Positions 46,345 through 53,032 of a stretch of 64,000 bases of DNA are shown here, piece after piece (positions within the stretch are counted from its first letter, which is position 1; each line of letters starts with the position of its first letter). This DNA comes from Candidatus Gastranaerophilales bacterium (GTDB lineage: Bacteria > Cyanobacteriota > Vampirovibrionia > Gastranaerophilales > Gastranaerophilaceae). The stretch is taken from NCBI GenBank assembly GCA_944326475.1, contig CALVEC010000004.1, positions 62,001-126,000 of the forward strand, read 5' to 3'. The notes under the pieces are model-generated. The model did not search any database. It was not told the origin of the DNA and saw only the letters and a list, made by a program, of their open reading frames with translations. Made by a program: the position numbers and the translations under genes.

Positions 46345-46794
46345 CTATAATTTTATTTTTACGACAGCCTTCTTAACATTCTCCTGTTTTTCATTGCTTA
46401 TACAGGGCATGTGCGCATCTTGCGGGAAAAATACGAGAAAATCTCCGGCGTGAGCAACTGCAAACTGACCGTCACCTTTTAAAAATAAAATATCATTTTC
46501 CCCGTTATATTCCGTTTCCGGAATCAAGTCCCTGGCATCCGTATAGCCAAGTTTTTCCGTACCTTTTATCAAAAACTGTATATCCGCATATTTTCTGTGT
46601 GCTTCCCATCTGCCTTCTTCAATCGGTTTTGTTGTATATTCTTGTACCGAAACAAAAATATTATCACCGTCAATTTCATATTTACCGTTTTCGAGTTTAT
46701 TCATATCGGTTGATTTTAAATACTCAAAAGCAGTTTTGAATCTTTCTCCGAGTTTATAGTAATATTCTGCATTTTCGAGTTTATCTATAATCAT
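46345..46794 (-). CDS. YhcH/YjgK/YiaL family protein
   Basis: 149 residues. Cupin-like beta-sandwich family; EGRWEAHRKYADIQFLIKGTEKLGY, the acidic patch and FLVFFPQDAHMPCI are characteristic, with H and E residues forming a metal site. Members are linked to sialic acid or other sugar catabolism, but no such genes are present here. AAGGAG ribosome site lies inside the end of the hydrolase gene (14-base overlap). Confidence 0.9.
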   Translation of the reverse strand: MIIDKLENAEYYYKLGERFKTAFEYLKSTDMNKLENGKYEIDGDNIFVSVQEYTTKPIEEGRWEAHRKYADIQFLIKGTEKLGYTDARDLIPETEYNGENDILFLKGDGQFAVAHAGDFLVFFPQDAHMPCISNEKQENVKKAVVKIKL

Positions 46795-47548
46795 TTTGGC
46801 TCTCCTTTATCCAGTCAACACAAATTTCTAAAAAATTTTCTCTGTCTTCTAAATACAAATCTTCTGCGTGTTTTCCCTGTTGAAAAATTTTCAGCATTTT
46901 GGGACAGACTGCTTTTTCGTACAAAACTCTCGTATGCCAGGGATATACAATCGGGTCTTTTTCACCGAGAATAAAGAGTGTCGGACAGCTTATATTTTTC
47001 ACAACATCAACGGGTGCGGTTTTTTTATGGAACAAAGACCCGGGGCGGACAGTGCACCACCTTTTCGGCTCAAATTTTTTAAACAACGTTGGTATCCACG
47101 CCTCAGGTTTCCACACATGGTTTTCAATTTTTTTAAAATCAGACGGAGGACTTACCGCAACAACCGATGTAACGGGATTTTTTGCCGCAAAGTTCAACAC
47201 TTGCGCACCGCCCATTGAAAAACCGAGCAGATGAATATTTTTATACCCGCATTTTTTAGCATAATCAATTACAACCGCCAGATCGTTTTCTTCTTTTGCG
47301 CTAAACGTATAACATCCGCTGCTTTTTCCGTGCCCCCGGAAATCAAAACTTATCACATCAAAATACTGAGCCAGCTCCTCGGACAAGCAGGAAAAAGCCC
47401 TGGAATCTTTTGTCATAAACCACCCGTGACAGACCACAACAACACTGTCGCAGTCTGTCTTGTAGTGATTCATTGCTATATCAATATTATCTGCGGTTTT
47501 TAATGTTTTAGAATCTTTTTGTAACTTCTTCCGTCGCAGCTGCATCAT
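46781..47548 (-). CDS. Alpha/beta hydrolase
   Basis: 255 residues. Oxyanion-side HGWFMTKDSRAF, FDFRGHGKSSG, nucleophile elbow GFSMGG, acid in LGEKDPIVYP and the histidine in GKHAEDLY complete a catalytic triad. Serine aminopeptidase/esterase-like; substrate unknown. No signal peptide. The start at 47548 overlaps the small membrane-protein gene by 41 bases; a shorter start near residue 27 (MNHYKTD) is possible. Confidence 0.9.
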   Translation of the reverse strand: MMQLRRKKLQKDSKTLKTADNIDIAMNHYKTDCDSVVVVCHGWFMTKDSRAFSCLSEELAQYFDVISFDFRGHGKSSGCYTFSAKEENDLAVVIDYAKKCGYKNIHLLGFSMGGAQVLNFAAKNPVTSVVAVSPPSDFKKIENHVWKPEAWIPTLFKKFEPKRWCTVRPGSLFHKKTAPVDVVKNISCPTLFILGEKDPIVYPWHTRVLYEKAVCPKMLKIFQQGKHAEDLYLEDRENFLEICVDWIKESQNDYR

Positions 47549-47702
47549 TGTTTCTGGTATTTATAACCTTTTGAATTGTTTTTTCCTGTTTAATTGCGTT
47601 TTCAGATTTTTCCATATCCACATTTTTTGTTACACTGCCCCAGTTTGTGTATGCAAACCAGCCTATTGCAGCAATCACGATAATAGCTATTAATCTAATC
47701 AT
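47508..47702 (-). CDS. Small single-pass membrane protein
   Basis: 64 residues. N-terminal membrane helix MIRLIAIIVIAAIGWFAYTN followed by a charged helical tail. The 41-base overlap with the hydrolase is long, but the hydrophobic start is typical of a genuine small membrane protein and no other gene occupies this stretch. No family recognised. Confidence 0.6.
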   Translation of the reverse strand: MIRLIAIIVIAAIGWFAYTNWGSVTKNVDMEKSENAIKQEKTIQKVINTRNNDAAATEEVTKRF

Positions 47703-47894
47703 TTTTCAAACTCCGTTTTTCTACAAAAAATATTATAATACTTTTTTTTAATCAATACAAAATATAATGCTCATACCGCAAAAATACAAACTGTGTAAAT
47801 TGTTAAGAGAATAAAATATTCATCTATGTAAAGGGTTTACTTTTTTAAAAACACCATTAAACTAATCATGGATAAAAATAGTTAGGAGCAAAAT

Positions 47895-48458
47895 ATGAGC
47901 AGACTTAATGGTAACGGACTATTTTCGACAGCATTGTATGGTCTGACAAACACATATTCAATACTGGCGCAAAACTCAAAAAACGGTATCACCTATGAAG
48001 ATTTGACGAATCCTTCGGCTGAAACCCTGCAGCAGTTAGGTTACAACACATCATTTTCGTCATATCTTGCACAAAATTTTTCATCACTTGACGAAGACGG
48101 AGACGGAAAAATAAACGCCTCTGACGTTAGCAATCTTACATCAAAGCTCTCATCACAAGGGCTTTCATACAATGAAATTGTTCAGCTTTGTTCCTCCGGC
48201 GCTCTGGGAAGCAGCAGCCTGACAAATACCGTTTTAAGTTACTTTGATCAAATTGATAAGAATAACGACGGACGAATTACCAGTTCAGAAATTCAGGCAT
48301 TCGGTATAGAAGCAGAAGTTGAAAAAGCAAAAACCGAGTACGGAACTCCGAGAAGCAGTGATATGACTGTCTTTTACGGCAGTGACAGCAATGAAGAACC
48401 ATCAAGCCTGCTCGACAACAGATATCCTGATAACGACGATGATGAAAAAAATAGCTAA
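47895..48458 (+). CDS. EF-hand calcium-binding protein
   Basis: 187 residues. Two canonical EF-hand loops, DEDGDGKINASD (about residue 60) and DKNNDGRITSSE (about residue 118), with correct 1-3-5-12 oxygen ligands. The rest is Ser/Asn-rich, with an acidic tail NDDDEKN. No signal peptide is evident. The calcium-related role is unknown. AGGAG ribosome site before ATG and a terminator after. Unrelated to its neighbours. Confidence 0.87.
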   Translation: MSRLNGNGLFSTALYGLTNTYSILAQNSKNGITYEDLTNPSAETLQQLGYNTSFSSYLAQNFSSLDEDGDGKINASDVSNLTSKLSSQGLSYNEIVQLCSSGALGSSSLTNTVLSYFDQIDKNNDGRITSSEIQAFGIEAEVEKAKTEYGTPRSSDMTVFYGSDSNEEPSSLLDNRYPDNDDDEKNS

Positions 48459-48462
48459 AGCA

Positions 48463-48488
48463 AGCCCTGATTAAATCAGGGCTATTTT
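48463..48488. terminator. Terminator shared by the EF-hand gene and the small gene
   Basis: Nine-bp stem AGCCCTGAT / ATCAGGGCT with T-rich flank. It overlaps the stop codon of the converging 61-residue gene. Confidence 0.85.
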
Positions 48489-48667
48489 ACATCATCTTTT
48501 ATCACAATAAGGTTTTGCATAATCTTCATTGCACAGGTAGGAAGGACAACATCGTTGAGTCCGTTAGCTATGCTTAATACGCTGCCTGCTTTCAATGTAA
48601 CTTCTTCGCCTTTGTACATAAATTTGTAGTCGCTGTTTCTGTCAGATCTGATAGTAATTTTATCCAT
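48482..48667 (-). CDS. Small conserved-looking protein of unknown function
   Basis: 61 residues: MDKITIRSDRNSDYKFMYKG then EEVTLKAGSVLSIANGLNDV and a short C terminus. Mostly beta, no membrane segment. AAAGGGA ribosome site at correct distance supports expression. No family recognised. Confidence 0.7.
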   Translation of the reverse strand: MDKITIRSDRNSDYKFMYKGEEVTLKAGSVLSIANGLNDVVLPTCAMKIMQNLIVIKDDVK

Positions 48668-48927
48668 AACGTCCCTTTCTGTGATAGTAAAAATTATACC
48701 AGAAAATAATTGTAAAAACTAAAAATATGTGTAAAAATAATATTACTCTATACAGGTATTAATTTTGTTCCTACATTTATTAATATCGGGAGAGCCGACT
48801 CTGATACATTGAAGTAGACCTGCCATAGCAGCAGGAAACGGATTTGCTAAGGCGCTCACCCACCTGCGAGCCGCGCAGGTAACAAAATCGTACTTGTATA
48901 GGGTTTTTTAAAAATCTTACAGGCGCT

Positions 48928-48959
48928 GCGTTCAGCGCAAAACGCGAAGTGTGTAAGAT
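48928..48959 (+). repeat. 32-bp direct repeat, copy 1
   Basis: From GCGTTCAGCGCAAAACGCG to GTGTGTAAGAT; identical to 49355-49386. Contains the imperfect palindrome GCGTT...AACGC. Confidence 0.9.
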
Positions 48960-48971
48960 GCTGAACACAAG

Positions 48972-49090
48972 CGTCTTGGATTTTCTTCTCGCTCGCTGCT
49001 GTCGCAGACTACGCTGCGCTGCCGTCTGCTTCGCGCTCGCTCCCCGGGCTGGGTTCACTTCGTTCACACGGCGCCCGTCCGAAAATCCGC
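48972..49090 (+). repeat. Hairpin-bounded small insert, copy 1 (119 bp)
   Basis: Begins CGTCTTGGATTTTC and ends CGTCCGAAAATCCGC. Ends pair as GGATTTTC / GAAAATCC. It splits a palindromic repeat whose intact form, AGATGCTGAAACAAGTTCAG, is seen at 52571. Confidence 0.75.
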
Positions 49091-49198
49091 TTCAGGATGA
49101 CAGAAGTTACTTGCGGAAAAATACGATTGTCAGCATATCGTAGAAAGCAAAGTAGGTTGGGCTAATATGCTCAACCTACATGATTTCACGCATGTAGC

Positions 49199-49290
49199 AC
49201 CCCTCCGACGGGAGAGGGGCTGGGGTGAGGCTATTGAATTTTTCTTAATTATTCTCCCTCGCCCTTTAGGGAGAGGGCTGGGGTGAGGGT
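49199..49290 (+). repeat. Two GAGAGGG...GGGGTGAGG palindromic repeats
   Basis: Copies at 49199-49230 and 49254-49290 share GGGAGAGGG(G)CTGGGGTGAGG; an interrupted, inverted third copy flanks the insert at 52686-52804. Confidence 0.7.
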
Positions 49291-49320
49291 TAGCACTGCG
49301 TACTTTTCTCTTAAAACAAT

Positions 49321-49342
49321 CTGTCATGCTGAACTTGTTTCA
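49321..49342 (+). repeat. CTGTCATGCTGAACTTGTTT repeat, copy 1 (partial)
   Basis: The first 22 bases match 49601-49622, then the sequence diverges. Confidence 0.8.
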
Positions 49343-49354
49343 ATTACCGGCGCG

Positions 49355-49386
49355 GCGTTCAGCGCAAAACGCGAAGTGTGTAAGAT
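49355..49386 (+). repeat. 32-bp direct repeat, copy 2
   Basis: Exact match to 48928-48959. Confidence 0.9.
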
Positions 49387-49480
49387 CCTGAATACACACG
49401 ATTATCACTGCGCTCCCAATTTAACGCTTCAGGATGACAGAAGTTGCTTGCTAAAAAATACGATTATTGAGATTTAATCA

Positions 49481-49570
49481 CTCCCCATCCCAACCTTCCC
49501 CAAGCCGGGGAAGGAGTTCTACAAGCTTATTTTGTTCCCTCCCCAACTTGGGGAGGGATAGGGTGGGGGG
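49481..49570 (+). repeat. Uninterrupted G/C palindromic repeat pair
   Basis: CTCCCCATCCCAACCTT-CCCCAAGCCGGGGAAGGAG followed by CCCTCCCC-AACTT-GGGGAGGGATAGGGTGGGG. This is the empty version of the site occupied at 49695-49893. Confidence 0.8.
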
Positions 49571-49600
49571 CGGCATGACGGACTTTTCTCTTAAAATTAG

Positions 49601-49628
49601 CTGTCATGCTGAACTTGTTTCAGCATCT
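49601..49628 (+). repeat. CTGTCATGCTGAACTTGTTT repeat, copy 2 (complete)
   Basis: Full palindromic unit ending CAGCATCT. An inverted relative lies at 52571-52596. Confidence 0.85.
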
Positions 49629-49694
49629 GTACCAACGTGATGTGTAGTGCAAAATGTGGAATTAAGTTAAAATTTAAAAAATACGATTATTGAC

Positions 49695-49893
49695 ATTTAA
49701 TCACTCCCCATCCCAACCTTGTCTTGAATTTCCTTCCCGCTCAGCTCTGTCACTCGTTTGGCTTCGCCAGTACTCGCTTCGAGCTTCGCTCCCCGGGTTT
49801 CACCCGTCCGAAAATTCGCTCCCCAAGTCGGGGAAGGAGTTGCGCCAAGCTTATTTAGCTCCCTCCCCAGCTCGGGGAGGGGTAGGGTGGGGA
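49695..49893 (+). repeat. G/C palindromic repeat pair interrupted by an insert
   Basis: Same order of blocks as 49481-49570, but with 100 extra bases (49721-49820) between CCCAACCTT and CCCCAAGTCGGGG. Confidence 0.8.
49721..49820 (+). repeat. Hairpin-bounded small insert, copy 2 (100 bp)
   Basis: Begins GTCTTGAATTTCC and ends CGTCCGAAAATTCGCT; ends pair as GAATTTCC / GAAAATTC with one mismatch. Exact boundaries come from comparison with the empty site at 49481-49570. Confidence 0.8.
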
Positions 49894-49917
49894 ACGGCAT
49901 GACGGGGAAAGGAAGCG

Positions 49918-51462
49918 CTACCCTATCAGCGACAAAACTATTGACGCGTGGAGGTTTTGGGATTGCGCGAGGAGGGCGGAGGAGGTCTGCTGCAATATTT
50001 GATTCTTCACAAAATCCGCCGACTCATTCGCAATATCTGCATCCATAATCGTCGATTTTGCCGAGGTAAAGTTCTGTATCGTCGTGGTTTGTGACTCAAG
50101 AATCGAGGATAGACGGTTAATCACAGCACCGAACTCTGAGCGTTTTGTGTTTATGCGCGACAATACCTCGTCAATGTCTTCAATCGCTGCTGCGCAGGAG
50201 TCTGCAGACGAAAAGTCAACATCAAACGCGCCAAGGTCAAATGATGTGTCGACATAAATGGCAGATGTTGAACTCGAGTCCGAACCAATCTGCAGCCGGA
50301 CAGCACCAGGAATAGGCTCATCACCCGCCCCGCCGCCTCCAGGTTTGTCAGGGTCAGTATCACCGCCAGGGTTTGTAGACGCTGAACTCTTTGGCATATT
50401 CTTCAAAGTCGGCGGATAAGAAGAAAAGTCCCAAATATTTGAATCCCAACCAGACCAGTTAGATGGGGCTTTCATTTCAGATGTGCTTAAGCCCTGCACG
50501 TTATCTACTTGCCCCACATTTGAACTATTGCCAATTGCGTCCGTAACTCCGCTTGTATCTTTATTGTAATAACAATTTTTTATTGAATCTACACCATTAC
50601 CAACCAATGCTCCATTTTTTCTCGGCGATGTTCCAACTTCTATAATTTTCATTATACTGTAGCAGTTTGAAATAGTTCCGTTAAAACCATCTACTAGACC
50701 ACCGCTCATCTGATTAGTTTCAATAGTCCCAGTTGTATAACAATTTTTTATTTCTCCTGACCCTGTACACACTAGCCCACCAGCACCACCAGCACCAATT
50801 GGTGCATTTACATCAATTAAACTTATATTACAATTTGTATAACAATTTTCAACTACGGAATTTTCCATGACACCAATCAATCCCCCGCTATACAATTGTT
50901 GTTCAATATTTCCTGTTACGTAACAATTAGTTACTGTACTATTTTCCATACTACCAACCAAACCGCCGAGATAACCAAAACCATATATATCAACATTTTC
51001 AATACCTAAATTTTTTACCTCACCATCACCAATAGCTCTGAATAAACCAAGATTATTATAATTCATCAAGTCATTCGGATTGAGTGTATCAAAATCACTA
51101 ACTTCAGGATGTCTAATTGTCATGTTCTTTATGACATGCCCATTTCCGTCAAAAATTCCGCTAAAAGGGGTTATATCACCAGAATCTAAATCAATATGCC
51201 CTATCGGATCCCAATTTCCATAGCCGGAAAGGTCAATATCATTCATCAATATATAATTTCCGGAAAGATTGTTGTTGATGTTTTTTAGGTCTTCGGCGGT
51301 ATAGATGGCAGTGTAACCGGGCGGAACTGTATCTGTTGAAAGGGTTGAGACGGTGGCAGTACCCGCTAAAGAGTTGGTATTACTGACATTACCGGTATAC
51401 CCCCCCCCCCCGATAGGGTGGAGATGGTTGCAGTTCCTGTGTTTTGGGTGGTTAGATTCCAT
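49918..51462 (-). CDS. Out-of-frame C-terminal part of a GLUG-domain flagellin
   Basis: The meaningful reading begins at 51399, just after the G12 tract; the first 16 or so codons (MESNHPKHRNCNHL...) are the wrong frame of the upstream flagellin. The insert domain has GLUG-type repeats: GGLVGSMENSTVTNCYVTGN, GGLIGVMENSVVENCYT, GGLVCTGSGEIKNCYTTGTI, GGLVDGFNGTISNCYS. These are known from surface proteins and IgA-protease-type adhesins. A Pro/Gly linker follows (NPGGDTDPDKPGGGGAGDEP), then a flagellin C terminus: FTSAKSTIMDADIANES, KNQILQQTSSALLAQ and LSLIG. Joined with the N-terminal part, the flagellin would have about 656 residues. No ribosome site lies before this frame, so in the state shown it is probably not translated. 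Confidence 0.85.
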   Translation of the reverse strand: MESNHPKHRNCNHLHPIGGGGYTGNVSNTNSLAGTATVSTLSTDTVPPGYTAIYTAEDLKNINNNLSGNYILMNDIDLSGYGNWDPIGHIDLDSGDITPFSGIFDGNGHVIKNMTIRHPEVSDFDTLNPNDLMNYNNLGLFRAIGDGEVKNLGIENVDIYGFGYLGGLVGSMENSTVTNCYVTGNIEQQLYSGGLIGVMENSVVENCYTNCNISLIDVNAPIGAGGAGGLVCTGSGEIKNCYTTGTIETNQMSGGLVDGFNGTISNCYSIMKIIEVGTSPRKNGALVGNGVDSIKNCYYNKDTSGVTDAIGNSSNVGQVDNVQGLSTSEMKAPSNWSGWDSNIWDFSSYPPTLKNMPKSSASTNPGGDTDPDKPGGGGAGDEPIPGAVRLQIGSDSSSTSAIYVDTSFDLGAFDVDFSSADSCAAAIEDIDEVLSRINTKRSEFGAVINRLSSILESQTTTIQNFTSAKSTIMDADIANESADFVKNQILQQTSSALLAQSQNLHASIVLSLIG

Positions 51463-51887
51463 GTTGCGTTTGCATTAAAAATGCCTTTGCCGTTAAACAT
51501 TGTGCCCTGTTGGATTTGTTTTAGTTGGGCAACTAGTGAGTCTGCTTCGTTTTGCATTGCATCTAAGGAGTTTTCGTCATAAACGCCGTTTGCACCCTGG
51601 ACTGCGAGGTCTCTCAGGCGGTTGAGGATGTTTGTCATGTTAGACAATGAGCCTTCGGCGGTGTTTAGGAGGGATATGCCGTCCTGGGCATTTTTCTGGG
51701 CTTGTTTGAGACCGCGTATGTTGGCGTTAAGGTTTGAAGCGACAAACATGCCTGCAGCGTCGTCGGCAGCACAATTCACCTTATACCCCGTGCTCATGCG
51801 TTCTAATGCCGTGTTTAGGCTGAACGATGCGAGGTTAAGGTTTCTTTGGGTTGTCAGCACTGATGGGTTGTAGTTTGTGCTTATCAT
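51366..51887 (-). CDS. N-terminal part of a frameshifted GLUG-domain flagellin
   Basis: 173 residues in the current frame. Residues 1-159 are a normal flagellin N terminus: TTQRNLNLASFSLNTALERM, STGYKVNCAADDAAGMFVAS and LNRLRDLAVQGANGVYDENS. At the run of 12 G the frame goes to GGGGIPVMSVIPTL and stops. One extra G (13), or two fewer (10), would join it to the GLUG/C-terminal part. AGGAG lies 8-9 bases before the ATG, so initiation looks intact. As it stands the product lacks the C-terminal domain needed for filament assembly. Confidence 0.88.
   Translation of the reverse strand: MISTNYNPSVLTTQRNLNLASFSLNTALERMSTGYKVNCAADDAAGMFVASNLNANIRGLKQAQKNAQDGISLLNTAEGSLSNMTNILNRLRDLAVQGANGVYDENSLDAMQNEADSLVAQLKQIQQGTMFNGKGIFNANATWNLTTQNTGTATISTLSGGGGIPVMSVIPTL
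51400..51411 (-). repeat. Poly-G (12) tract inside a flagellin gene
   Basis: Twelve C on the plus strand, 12 G in the coding direction, exactly at the junction of the two flagellin reading frames. Homopolymeric G runs of this length are classic sites of slipped-strand phase variation. Confidence 0.9.
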
Positions 51888-52062
51888 TCCTGTATACTCC
51901 TGTGATTGTTACGATACTTTTTTGTTTTTTTGTTTTTGGGTTTGTTGCCGGTGTCCGGCGGGATTTATTGCCGGTGCGTCAAACGACGCACCCTGCTTTG
52001 ATTTACTCTGCTTTATTTTAACGAGTTTAGGCATCCCCGCCGACCTCTGTGAAGCGAATTAC

Positions 52063-52199
52063 CAGAAAGTTAATTAAACAACAATTAGTCTCATCTGTTT
52101 GAGCAGCCCGTAGTTATTTCCAAGGTCTTCGCTCTCCGTTCTGTTCTGCGCTCAATTTTGGGCTGCGAGTTATGAGACTCGGGTTTAATTTACTTTCTG
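52063..52199. repeat. 137-bp nested hairpin element
   Basis: Outer arms CAGAAAGTTAATTAAAC (52063-52079) and GTTTAATTTACTTTCTG (52183-52199) pair at 16 of 17 positions. Inside, GTCTCAT (52088-52094) pairs with ATGAGAC (52172-52178), and CAGCCC (52104-52109) with GGGCTG (52160-52165). The order is consistent with one long stem-loop. It could be a small RNA or a MITE-like element. Confidence 0.7.
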
Positions 52200-52570
52200 T
52201 TTGAGCGGAACAACAGGTCGGCATGTTTGCCTTCTTTTCTTAGCGAGCTGGGGCGAGCTAAAGAAAATGGCGTCACGACTTTACGCTAAGCGGGCATATT
52301 CACAGTGGTCTGTAAATAGTGACACTGGGCTCCACAAACATTCTACGGCACGGAGAAACTTCGTTTCTCACTTTGCCTGCCTCTAAAAAAACGATACTTA
52401 ATCGTTTTTTCAGAGTTCTTGTCAAAGAATGGGTGGAACAAAAAGCCAAAAACGTATTTTTTAGCTTTTCTATTTTGATATTCACTTTTCAATTTGCGAT
52501 TTTTGCCGGATACCGGCGGGGTTGTTTTTTTCGTCACGCGGGGGATTATTGCTACCCTCTGCGTTTGTAC

Positions 52571-52596
52571 AGATGCTGAAACAAGTTCAGGATGAC
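52571..52596 (-). repeat. GATGCTGAA palindromic repeat, inverted copy
   Basis: AGATGCTGAAACAAGTTCAG then GATGAC; the inverse of the 49601 unit and the empty form of the site split at 48972-49090. Confidence 0.8.
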
Positions 52597-52685
52597 GTCA
52601 TATTGGTTGCCGGATACCGGCGGGATTGTTGCCTTTGCTTTTTGTTACTGAGTGAAAGACATTGACGCCCTCACCCCTGCCCTCT

Positions 52686-52804
52686 GTCTTGGATTTACTT
52701 CACGCTCACAGAGTTTCACCTTTTGTGCTTTGCACAAGCCGGCTCAATCTGTTCGCTACCCGGACTAACTCCCTTCTGTCGTGTCGTCCGTCCGTAAATC
52801 CGTT
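52686..52804 (+). repeat. Hairpin-bounded small insert, copy 3 (119 bp)
   Basis: Begins GTCTTGGATTTAC and ends CGTCCGTAAATCCGTTC; ends pair as GGATTTAC / GTAAATCC. It interrupts CCTCACCCCTGCCCTCT ... AGGAGAGGGAG, an inverted copy of the repeat family at 49199-49290. Confidence 0.75.
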
Positions 52805-53032
52805 CCCCCAGGAGAGGGAGTTGGGTTTATATTTGTTTTTCAGGATTTCTTTTCATCCCTTATATTATCATTCTATCTCTTTTTCCTCTCATGACCATTC
52901 TTATTTAGTTGGATTTTTTTCATACTTTAGTTGGAAAATTTTTGAAAAATTTACTTTTAGCAATTTTTGAAAAGTATTTGTTTTTATATATATAAGGTAT
53001 ATTATGAGGATTGAAAAGAGGGACATAACAGA

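Larger units (their letters stand above)
48668..49917. other. Repeat-rich gene-free region (1.25 kb)
   Basis: The base composition is more GC-rich than the surroundings. Contents: an AT-rich stretch to ~48780; nested palindromic repeats listed separately; a hairpin GTAGGTTG / CAACCTAC at 49152-49179; and G/C-rich inverted repeats. Short frames across it are products of the repeats and are not called. The patch sits between the small gene and the split flagellin. Confidence 0.7.
51947..52621 (+). repeat. Three GCCGG-N3-CCGGC palindromes
   Basis: At 51947-51959 (GCCGGTGTCCGGC), 52505-52517 and 52609-52621 (both GCCGGATACCGGC), each followed by GGG and T-rich sequence. Confidence 0.8.
51888..53032. 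other. Gene-free repeat region upstream of the split flagellin
   Basis: 1145 bases. Holds the leader of the split flagellin (minus strand) with a perfect hairpin GGTGCGTC-AAAC-GACGCACC at 51973-51992, three GCCGG palindromes, a 137-bp nested hairpin (52063-52199), an AAAAAACGAT / ATCGTTTTTT terminator-like hairpin at about 52386-52411, an inverted GATGCTGAA repeat and the third small insert. The right end is AT-rich and carries the promoter of the 53.0 kb gene. Confidence 0.65.

Noticed and set aside
48780-49900. Short frames such as those around 48949-49143 and 49758-50048
   Set aside because: Generated by palindromic repeats; arginine/cysteine/serine-rich peptides without ribosome sites.
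17836-52080. Shared GTTAATTAAACAACAAT at the end of ilvB and at 52069
   Set aside because: AT-rich 17-mer, no further similarity on either side; chance is plausible in this composition.
48900-52900. CRISPR array
   Set aside because: Repeats are palindromic, irregularly spaced and of several families; no regular spacers and no cas genes.
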